From Sorex araneus (lineage: Eukaryota; Chordata; Mammalia; Eulipotyphla; Soricidae), in NCBI RefSeq assembly GCF_027595985.1, contig NC_073305.1:170694172-170758171 (forward strand): a stretch of DNA of 64,000 nucleotides, given 5' to 3'. The notes beneath the pieces are model-generated. The model worked only from the letters and a program-made list of their open reading frames with translations, was not told the DNA's origin and did no database searches. The position numbers and the translations under genes were made by a program. Shown here piece by piece: positions 56,483-64,000 of this stretch; positions within the stretch are counted from its first letter, which is position 1, and every line of letters begins with the position of its first letter.

Positions 56483-56749
56483 CCCCAGTGATTCTTAAGT
56501 TCATTAAATTGTGTGAGACTCTGCCTTTGAGTTAATTCTCTGAAAGTTTTATGCTTCATTATCATCACCACATCATCATTATTATTACTTCCTTAATTAC
56601 ACCACAAGAATTTTACTTATATCTGTCTTTAACTTGCACATTATTAGATGCTTGAAGAATTCAGTAATAACATTCAGGAAATATTCTATTATCTATTATA
56701 TGCAACTCACATATCTATACTTTCTTCTTTTTTCTTTTTTTTGGGGGGC

Positions 56750-57003
56750 CATTTAAAGAAATTATTGAATCACTGTGAGATAGCTACAAGCTTTCATGTT
56801 TGGGTTACAATCTCACAATCATCAAACACCCATCCCTCCACCAGTGCATATTCCCCACCACCAATATCCCAGCTATACCCCCCCTTTCCCATCCCCCCGC
56901 CCCGCCTCCATGGCAAATGATATTCCCCGTACTCTCTCTCTACTTTGGGGCATTGTGGCTTGCAACACAGACACTGAGAGGTCATCATGTTTGGTCCATT
57001 ATC
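56750..57003 (-). mobile_element. LINE-1 3' end
   Basis: Reverse L1 tail: attgaatcactgtgagatag, catccctccaccagtgcata, CCCC block, then tggcttgcaacacagacact. Same subfamily as 26724-27215. Confidence 0.92.
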
Positions 57004-57004
57004 T

Positions 57005-57170
57005 ACTTTCATGGGCCATTATTTAGTGGTGCTCAGAACTTGTCTTAGCTGTGTGCTCCAAGGTTTCTCTGGGCGATGCTCTTGGACCCGTGTGGTCCAA
57101 GGGGTCCAACCAGGCCTTTGGTGCTCTAGGCGGTGCTCCTGCCCTTTGAGGCATCTCCCCTGCCCAAGAT
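57005..57170 (-). mobile_element. SINE-A, heavily diverged
   Basis: Reverse traces: ttagtggtgctcagaacttg, ctggg-gatgctcttggaccc, ending tctcccctgccc. Confidence 0.55.
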
Positions 57171-57371
57171 CTTTTGGTCAGAAAAATGAAAAGAAAAAGC
57201 AAATTAGTTCATTGTTATCATTCTCTCAAATGCTTCCACATAGGTGCTTTACTCATAGCTTTTGAAATCAAGTGTTAAGCTGAAGGAATGACTTGCACTT
57301 ATAGTGCATGGTATATTTCCCTGCATTTTTCTGTTTTAATTCACACTAAGTTTATAATTTCTCTCACACAC

Positions 57372-57545
57372 AATTTTGTTGTTGTTGTTGCTTTTGTTTT
57401 GTTTGGGGCCCTACCTGGCTATGCTCAGGGATTATTCCTGGGGCTGCTCAGGGGATTGTATATGATTTCCAGGAACAAACCCAGGTTGGCCACAATGCAA
57501 GGAAGGCAAGTACCTTACTCCTGGATTATCTATCAGCCTCCCCAA
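57372..57545 (-). mobile_element. SINE-A
   Basis: Reverse SINE-A with (TTG)n tail, ctatgctcagggattattcc, ccaggaacaaacccaggttg. Confidence 0.85.
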
Positions 57546-57552
57546 CATATTT

Positions 57553-57598
57553 CGTGTGTGTGCCTATGTGTGTGTGTATGTGTGTGTGTATATGGGGA
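57553..57598. repeat. (TG)n microsatellite, imperfect
   Basis: GTGTGTG runs with CCTA and A interruptions. Confidence 0.93.
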
Positions 57599-57604
57599 GG
57601 GGGG

Positions 57605-57765
57605 GAGGTTGTACTATATCCAGTGGACCCTGTGGTACTTTGGACCCATTCCTGGCAATTTGCACAGGAATTACTCCTCATGGTACTTGGGTCATGAGGA
57701 ACCAGGGATTGAATGGGCTCAGACATGCGCCATTACCCTGTACTTTCATTTCAGGTTCCCAAAAT
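57605..57765 (-). mobile_element. SINE-A, diverged
   Basis: Reverse traces: gcacaggaattactcctcat, ggaaccagggattgaatggg. Confidence 0.6.
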
Positions 57766-57771
57766 TTTTCT

Positions 57772-57900
57772 TTTCTTTTTTCTTTTTGGGACATACCTGG
57801 CACTGCTAAGCAATCACTCCTGATGTGGCTGGGAGGAATCAAACCCAGGGTGGCTGCATGCAAGGCAATGACTCACCCACTTTACTATCTTTCCAGCCCA
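57772..57900 (-). mobile_element. SINE-A, internally shortened
   Basis: Reverse SINE-A: gggacatacctggcactgct, aatcaaacccagggtggctg, ctatctttccagccc. One of the two central blocks is missing. Confidence 0.85.
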
Positions 57901-57934
57901 TTCTTTTGTAAATTTTTTTATATCAGGATGTAAT

Positions 57935-58134
57935 TTTGTTTTTGTTTATTGGGTCACACCCGGCGATGCACAGAGGTTACTCCTGGCTTAAACACTCAGG
58001 AATTACTCCTAGCTCATGCACTCAGGAATTACTCCTGGTGGTGCTCGGGGGACCATATGAGATGCTAGAAACCGAACCTGGGCCGACCACATGCAAGGTA
58101 AATGCCCTACCTGCTGTGCTATTGCTCCAGCGCC
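57935..58134 (-). mobile_element. SINE-A with internal duplication
   Basis: Reverse SINE-A: attgggtcacacccggcgat to gctattgctccagcgcc. The block actcaggaattactcct occurs twice (near 57985 and 58020). Flanked by caggatgtaattt-type repeats. Confidence 0.93.
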
Positions 58135-58299
58135 CCAGGATGTAATTTCTTGTAAGTGAACACTGCATAGAAAAACATCCCTGTATTATGCGTGATTATC
58201 TATGAATAAATGTTTATAATTGAATCAGTTTATACACAGCTCATATAATGTTTTCTTCTAAGTCAAGGGAATTATCCCAGCAACATCAGCATATTTTTC

Positions 58300-58465
58300 T
58301 TCTTTTTTCCTTGGGCCACACTCAGGTGTGCTCATGGCTTACTCCTAACTCAGGGATTACCCCTTGTGGTGCTCGGGCTGGGGTGCTTCGGGGATCCCGT
58401 GTGGTATTTGTGATTGAACTGAGGTTGGCTATGTGCTATCCACTGTACTGTCTCTCGGGTCCCAG
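58300..58465 (-). mobile_element. SINE-A, diverged
   Basis: Reverse SINE-A: gggccacactcaggtgtgct, gattgaactgaggttggcta, ending tctctcgggtccc. Confidence 0.8.
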
Positions 58466-59000
58466 TTTTCTTAAATGTACATAGTCTGTGGTGACTATGA
58501 GGGCAAACAAGCTTATGATCATGGTAGACCAGGACCACAAGCCTTTTGTCAGGGTAGAAGTGGATTTATTCCCGAGGGAGCGGATTCTTGAGAATTGTAT
58601 GGAAGATTTGCAGACAAAATGAGGGAAGTTCAATTTTATTGTACAGTTTAGGTCCAGGCCTCCCCTTTCACCTGGGTAGGACATCACTCTTCTTGTCCTC
58701 TCTGCTCCTCGTCCTGTCTACACAGTTTGCCCACCACAGAGTATGATGGCCTGATTCTGTCCCTATGCCCTTCTCTGTCCAATGTTTTCGATCCTAGTCT
58801 GAAATCTGCAGCTGGAACCTGTCACCTGTGTCCCCCTTCTGGGGCCTGTTGTTGAGCCTTTTCAGGCTGTGCCCCAGACATTCACAGTCCCCTTGACTTT
58901 CTGAGTCTCCAGCTACTTACCCATGGGTGAAAATCTCTGCTGTCCTGCTGTCTGTCTGGGCATAGGTGAGTGGCCAAAAAAGGGAATGCAAAGCATTCCC

Positions 59001-59002
<2 letters not shown>
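58466..59002. other. Unique sequence, no gene seen
   Basis: Nothing recognised. Confidence 0.45.

Positions 59003-59058
<56 letters not shown>
59003..59058. repeat. (TG)n microsatellite
   Basis: About 27 uninterrupted GT units. Confidence 0.98.
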
Positions 59059-59059
<1 letters not shown>

Positions 59060-59600
59060 CTACTATCTCCTTTTCCTACCCCTCCCTTTACCTAATTTGA
59101 CTGAATGCCTTCAAGGTAGGAGAGATTTTTTTTAAGATCAGTTCAATTATCTGGCACCCCTCTCTTCCAGTCCCATAATCGCTCTGTCTGAATTCTCTAG
59201 TTTAATCTTTCTGGTGGGCAGAGAGATTTGAATTTCTCTAAGGCGAGATCTCCATCAGATTTATTTTGTCTTATCCACAGTGCAAGGACACTTGACAGAT
59301 CCCACATGAGACTTTGTTAAATCAAGGAATCAATGGAAGTGAATGAAGTGATTATAGCCATGTCAAGTGAATCCTCTGGATTTCATTGGGTTTATCTGAA
59401 GAATATGCCCTACAGGTAGGAAGTTGAAGCGGGAGTGGCTGTGGAAGAAGGAACACCACCTTTCAAGACCCCTCTACTTACTGTCTACCCGCTACCCCCA
59501 AGCGCATAGGAACCAGGGGACTTTCATGTCACAATTAATAAAAGGCTAGTGAGTCCTTCCTGGAAATTTTGCTTAAGCCCCTAGTGGTTTACTTTTACTC
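59059..59600. other. Unique sequence upstream of the promoter region
   Basis: No repeats recognised from here to the CpG island. The absence of retroposons over ~5 kb around the island contrasts with the rest of the window. Confidence 0.5.
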
Positions 59601-59620
59601 CCTTGAACATTGTCAACGTC

Positions 59621-59660
59621 CCTATATAAGTCGGGTAGCAATGAGCCATCATCCTGCCTC
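59621..59660 (+). promoter_or_regulatory. Possible TATA-box promoter
   Basis: cctatataagtcggg at 59621-59635 contains a near-ideal TATATAAG. Start-site distance would place transcription near 59650. ttggttggtcc (about 59660) is downstream. It lies ~400 bp 5' of the CpG island in repeat-free DNA. No transcript evidence; TATA-like words also occur by chance. Confidence 0.4.
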
Positions 59661-60299
59661 TTGGTTGGTCCGAACCAGGCATTTTGGCTGCCTTTCCCTC
59701 TCTCCTCCAAGTACGACGATCCCGTAAAAGAATCCCTGGGGAATCAAACAGGGAACTTTGGACAGACACTCAACAGCGAGAGCCAACTCACTTCTTCCCC
59801 CCTCTCCCCCACCCATGCGTCTGCCCCACCCCTTAGCTTTGGAACAGGCTCGGTCAAAAGCAATGCGTCTGCGTGCCGGGAAAACCAACCCCAAAGACTA
59901 GCGCCAACGCCGCACGAAAGGTGACACGAGAGCGCCAGCTTTTCTCGATATTCAGAAACACCACGGATGAAAGTCTTTTAAAAAACCCCCCAAAACCCCA
60001 AAGAAACAACAACCCCCCCCATCTTCTCGGGATGAGGACCCCTATTTCTGCAAAATGAGCAAACGGAGAGGGGACGGCGCGGGGCGGGCGGGGAGCGGCC
60101 CGGACGCGCGGGGCGGCGGGCGCGGCCCCGACGGTCAGGTGACCCGGGGCCGCCACGTTCCCCGGGCCGGGCCGGACCCGCGCCGAGCGGGCTGAGCTCC
60201 CGGAACAAAGTTGCCGCGCCGGCCGCGGCGGGCGGGGCGGGACGGGGCGCGCGGGGCGGTGCCGGGGCCTCCCCTGCGGCCCGAGCGTGCAGCCCGGGG

Positions 60300-60980
60300 G
60301 CCGCCGCCGCCAGCCCGCTCCGCAACAAAGGGAGGATCGGGAGGAGCACCGGCGGCGGCTGGACGAGGAGGAGGAGGAGGAGGAGGAGGAGGAGGGGGAG
60401 GAGGGAGAGGAGGAGGGGGAGGGGGAGGAGGGGGAGGAGGAGGGGGGAGGAGCCTGGGCGGCCGGCGAGCGGCTGGCGCACAAAGTTGTGGAGTGGCCGT
60501 TTCTCGGCGGAGGGCAGCGCGCATCGGCCCGGGCTCGCTCCCGCCCCACCCCCCCCGGGTGGCTGTCCCGGGGAGCGGCGACCCTCCTGCGCTGGGGGGT
60601 CCACTTCTGCTCCAGGAAAACTCCTTTAGGGTTGGGCCCACCGGGTGCCCGGCGCGCCCCGATCCAGTTTTTGGGCATTTTTTTTTTCTCTCGGTTGTTG
60701 TTGTTGTCGGCGGAACTACCGGGCAGCAGGAAGATTTCACAAGTTAGGGGCGTTTTCAGTCCAGTGTCCCCCCCCCCCCCCACTTCTCCTTGGATCTTGT
60801 CTGGTTCTGCACATTTCATTAAAAAAAAAAAAAGCTCCCAACGAAGCACCCTCCGTCCCACCCGCGATCAGCCCCTGCAAAGCAGCGCCTCCCCAAACTC
60901 ACGCTCGCCGACCCCGCGGGGACTGCGACCCACCCGGGCCGAGGAGTGTTGCGGAGCGCGGGACGCGGCGCGGCGGGCAG
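60300..60980 (+). other. Probable noncoding first exon ending at a splice donor
   Basis: The + strand reads gcggcgggcag then gtaagcccc, an excellent CAG|GTAAGC donor with the exon end at 60980. No ATG-led frame here has domain character, so this would be 5'UTR with the coding exons beyond the window. The exon start is not determinable; 60300 is a guess within the island. I do not recognise the gene. A minus-strand donor (CACAGG|GTAAGA, about 62044) means bidirectional transcription cannot be excluded. Confidence 0.5.
60365..60452. repeat. (GGA)n run in the putative 5'UTR
   Basis: Imperfect GAG/GGA trinucleotide repeats, G-quadruplex-prone on the + strand. Confidence 0.93.
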
Positions 60981-61143
60981 GTAAGCCCCATGCATTATTG
61001 AAGCCCCTGCTGGGTAACGTGACCCGGCGCCCCCCGGACTGTGGGCAGCGGGGCGGCCGGGCGGGGTGCTCCCGAGCTCCGAGGCACCCAACTTCAGCTT
61101 GCACTTTCCCTCCGAGCCTCTAGTTCCGCTCCCCGCCTCCCCG

Positions 61144-61160
61144 CGGGGGGGGGGGGGGAG
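61144..61160. repeat. G homopolymer
   Basis: Run of 16-17 G. Similar G-rich runs occur at about 62003-62035 and 62161-62178. Confidence 0.93.
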
Positions 61161-61353
61161 ACGTTCGGGCGTGGGGGTCCGAGGGACCCGCGCTACTGGC
61201 CAGCAGCCTCACCTTTTCCCACTGGCTGCTGCCCTCATCCCCCCTGGACCCCCTATCGTCCTGGCCGGGGGGCTGAGCGGGTCGCGGGTGGGTTCTCGGC
61301 GTGGCGAGGGGCGCCGTGCCAGCCAGCGCTCGCTCGCCGAGAGGGGACGTGGC

Positions 61354-61421
61354 CACACACACACACACACATACACACACACACACACTCATACATACAC
61401 ACGCACCCGCGCGCACACACA

Positions 61422-61476
<55 letters not shown>

Positions 61477-61488
61477 GCACGCACGCAC
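61354..61488. repeat. Compound (CA)n microsatellite in the CpG island
   Basis: Two CA blocks (61354-61392, 61430-61472) separated by cgcacccgcgcgcacac-type sequence, then (CACG)n to 61488. Confidence 0.97.
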
Positions 61489-62480
61489 CCCAGCCCCGGG
61501 GAGGCGGGGCCCGGGGCCCGGGAGTGTCCCCTGGGAGAGGCGGCGAGGGCGGCGGTGTGGCCGGCTGGCCGGCCAGCGCGTCCCAGGCGTGTGGCGGGCA
61601 GGAAATGTGCCGGATCTGCAGGCGGCTGCTGTCCCCGAAGGTGGGACTCCGGAAAGCGGGCCGGGGGCACCCAGTTGGTGCGTGATCCCACGGGGCTCAC
61701 CTCTCGCTCTCAGTCCGCTTGGCATCCCCGGGTCCGAAGGATAAGGTAATGCCTGTCCCAGCAGCCCCCACCTGGGCCTCGGATCCGAGGATCTGGTTGC
61801 CCAAGACCGAATCCAAAACTTAACATAGTCCTTTGGCTGGGCCTGGGAGTGAGGGGGTGTGGGGTGGAATGGGGTGGGGTAGGAGCAGGGTGCAGGGGTT
61901 GGGGGAGCGGTATGCAACTTTCACGCACGGCCCGGGTCACGAAAGGGAAATTGCTCCGGGGTTGTTTCCAGGGAGAGCCGAGAACGTGCTAAGGGCCTTT
62001 GGTGGGGGGGGGGGTGGGGGTGGGGGTGGGGGGTGGGGTCTTACCCTGTGATTTTGCTTAAACAGGACCGTCCCCGGGTCTAACTTGGGACTGTTGGCCC
62101 CAGTCTCGCGGAGGTCCGGGAGATCGTCCTCTTTCCCAGTCTCCAGGTCACCTGGACCTCGGGGGGGGGGGGGGGGGGTCAGTTCGCGGTGCGCGCTCGG
62201 GCGGGCGCGCCAGTGCTCGGGTTGGCGGCGGTGCCTGCAACGCCGAATCTGGGAGAACCCGGATCCCCGGGTGCCGGCGGAACTTGGGGCTTCTGCAGAC
62301 CCCATCCATTCCTTTGCAAAGTGCGCGACCCTCGGCAAGGAGGGCGGGCTGACCCCCCTCCCGGCTGGTGGTGGCCAGGGGCAGTGGGGAGCTGGAGGAA
62401 TGCGAAGCTGGTCGGTGCTCCCGCGTGCCGAGTACCAGGTGGCGAGGGCCGGGGCTTCCCGGAATCTTCCCGCTCCTCCC

Positions 62481-64000
62481 TGACCCTCCTGAGAGAGACC
62501 CAGGACACAGCGCGCTGATTCCCCTTCAGGTGCTTTTTCCTAACCTTTCTTGCCCGGGTGAACAGTCTTCATCACCGTAGAATTAATCTTGCCTGGGAGC
62601 GCTTCTGGGAGTGAGTGGCAGTTCTTGGCACGGGAGCGGTTTCTTGTACACTGTGTCTCGCAGAGCGGGAAAGTTTTTTTGCCCTTTGCCTTCCCTTTCC
62701 ACGATCTCACCCCCCCACCGCGCATTTGAAGGTTGGGGTTCTCAGCCATAAAGGAGAGTTGCTTGTTTTGCTTCAGAATCTACCCGGAGTTTCCATCCCA
62801 ACTGCGTGTTGCAGAACGTGGTTGGATCCCCTCTCCTGTGCAATTTCCCCCAGTGAAAAAATACTTGACGACTTTGAAGTTTTTGCCTTTCAGGTAATTC
62901 CCCAGCCTTTTCACCACGGGTTTATTGCCACAAACTCATGGTTTCTGCTTCCTACCGAAACAGAAATGTTCTGAAGAAGGAGTAGATGAGTTCAGACTAA
63001 GAGAGTATTGGTTTCAGTGAAACATCTGGCTAAACTTGGTAGAACCCACGAGGCATAGGGAGCAATAGGGTTGCGTGGTAAAGGACTTCTAAAGCAACCC
63101 CTCGTCCGCCTTCCCATCTAGTGCTATGGGGGAAGCCTGCCTTTTGCTCTCTTTCCTAGTGTGCAAGAGGAAGTTCTTTCAGGGGCACTTGGTTGTTCTT
63201 ACGTTGTTAGTGATGAAACTTTGATTCTGTCTCTGACAACCAATGGCATATTTCTGCAGCCTTCATGAGTGAGGAGGAGGCATCTTTCATGAGTGAGGAG
63301 GAGGCATCTTTTGACATATGTTATTCAGCTTGGAGTCCCCTGTTCATGCCTTCCTACAAGTCCCAGTTAACACATGATTCTGTTCAATGTGATTCCCATT
63401 TCTATTGCGTCCCTGTCCTGCTGTTCAGCTGTATCTTTGTAGAAGGCAAAGGATTTGAGTTCTCAAGATGAGAATATTTAAGAAGTGATCTTACAGAGCA
63501 TGGCAAAACAAAATGTTAGACTGAAGAAATAATTTGGGGACGGATGAATTAAAGGGCCGGTGTAAGCAGCTGACTTTAGTGTCGTGGGGTGGAATGTTTG
63601 GGAAGGGCTGAGATGAGATCCTTGGCTGACAGCAGTTGTAAGGGAGATTTGCAGACATGTCTCTTAAAGGGAACATGCTAGTTTCTGTCCAGAAAGGGTA
63701 TTCCTGTCAGGCTAACCTGACTTTCCATAATAAAATTTTATATGCATTCTTCTGAACAAAGTTTTTAAATCTTTAATAAAATGCTCTTAAGAATTTGGCA
63801 TGGCTATTTTATTATCTGCTGTTGGGAGACCCTGATATGTATTTTTATATTCACTTATTGAACATTTTAAACTGGTGATGTGAGGTATTTTGGTCATTAT
63901 CTGTGATACTATATGACGCAGTCCTTACTAGTGTATGATTAAATTGTATCAAATGATATGATAATTATGTGTAGGATTTATTATAAAATAAATAGTAATA
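62481..64000. other. Probable first-intron or flanking sequence
   Basis: GC falls towards background. Candidate donor-like words occur (tttcaggtaatt at about 62893). A 24-bp tandem duplication beginning atgagtgaggaggaggcatc lies at 63265-63312. No retroposon and no recognised coding exon. Confidence 0.45.

Larger units (their letters stand above)
60050..62480. promoter_or_regulatory. CpG-island promoter region
   Basis: A ~2.4-kb GC-rich, CpG-dense interval in an otherwise AT-rich window. It has multiple GC boxes (e.g. ggggcgggcggggagcgg near 60082) and purine GGA repeats, and its CpG density is highest from 60060 to 61060 and still raised to ~62480. This is the hallmark of a housekeeping or developmental gene promoter. 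Proline/arginine/glycine-rich open frames on both strands are composition artefacts. Confidence 0.92.

Noticed and set aside
59854-61917. Long Pro/Arg/Gly/Ser-rich open frames on both strands of the CpG island (up to 335 codons)
   Set aside because: Overlapping frames on both strands with biased composition and no domains; stop-poor because of GC content, not coding.

Overview
This window is vertebrate nuclear DNA from a mammal. It has no operons or compact genes, AT-rich unique sequence broken up by dispersed retroposons, microsatellites, MIR and L1 relics, and one strong CpG island near the right edge. The most abundant repeat is a tRNA-headed SINE (head reading ggctggagcgatagcacagt, B-box GGTTCGATTCC) that I associate with shrews. 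A second repeat is an RTE-class LINE whose ORF2 C-terminus looks nematode-like, which I recall being reported as horizontally acquired in the common shrew. The most likely source is therefore Sorex (probably S. araneus); this is inference from repeat families, not a database match.

Layout: 0-5 kb is mostly unique, with one SINE, a solo LTR and a decayed hAT element. 5-13 kb is dense in SINE and L1 3'-end copies, with a 20-bp U2 snRNA micro-insertion and a serial same-site insertion. 13-20 kb is repeat-poor. 20-31 kb carries ancient L1, MIR, MER-like and LTR-like relics, an L1-related composite nest and a long GAAA/GGGA tract. 31-37 kb is a heavily rearranged ancient L1 with a perfect 30-bp hairpin and a 100-bp inverted duplication. 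39.8-43.0 kb is a 5'-truncated L1 with a broken ORF2. 47.2-47.7 and 52.1-52.5 kb hold two RTE 3' ends. 50.7-51.2 kb is a 0.5-kb polypyrimidine tract. 54-58.5 kb is a second dense SINE/L1 zone. 59.6-62.5 kb is a CpG-island promoter with a probable noncoding first exon on the + strand ending at a consensus splice donor (60980/60981). 62.5-64 kb looks like first-intron sequence. I found no intact protein-coding exon.

Naming used here: SINE-A is the tRNA-like head plus an L1-style body ending in an A-rich tail. SINE-B is the same head plus a different body whose last ~65 bp match the 3' end of the RTE element and end in a short tandem repeat rather than poly(A).

The most interesting system is the RTE/SINE-B pair. 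The RTE ORF2 reading frame runs into the 3' tail with essentially no 3'UTR. SINE-B carries those terminal coding bases (still translating as WRRYW-x-x-LEQI-like) plus the tail. This suggests a tRNA-derived SINE that captured the 3' recognition end of a probably horizontally acquired nematode-type LINE and became its passenger, while its sister SINE-A uses the native L1 machinery.
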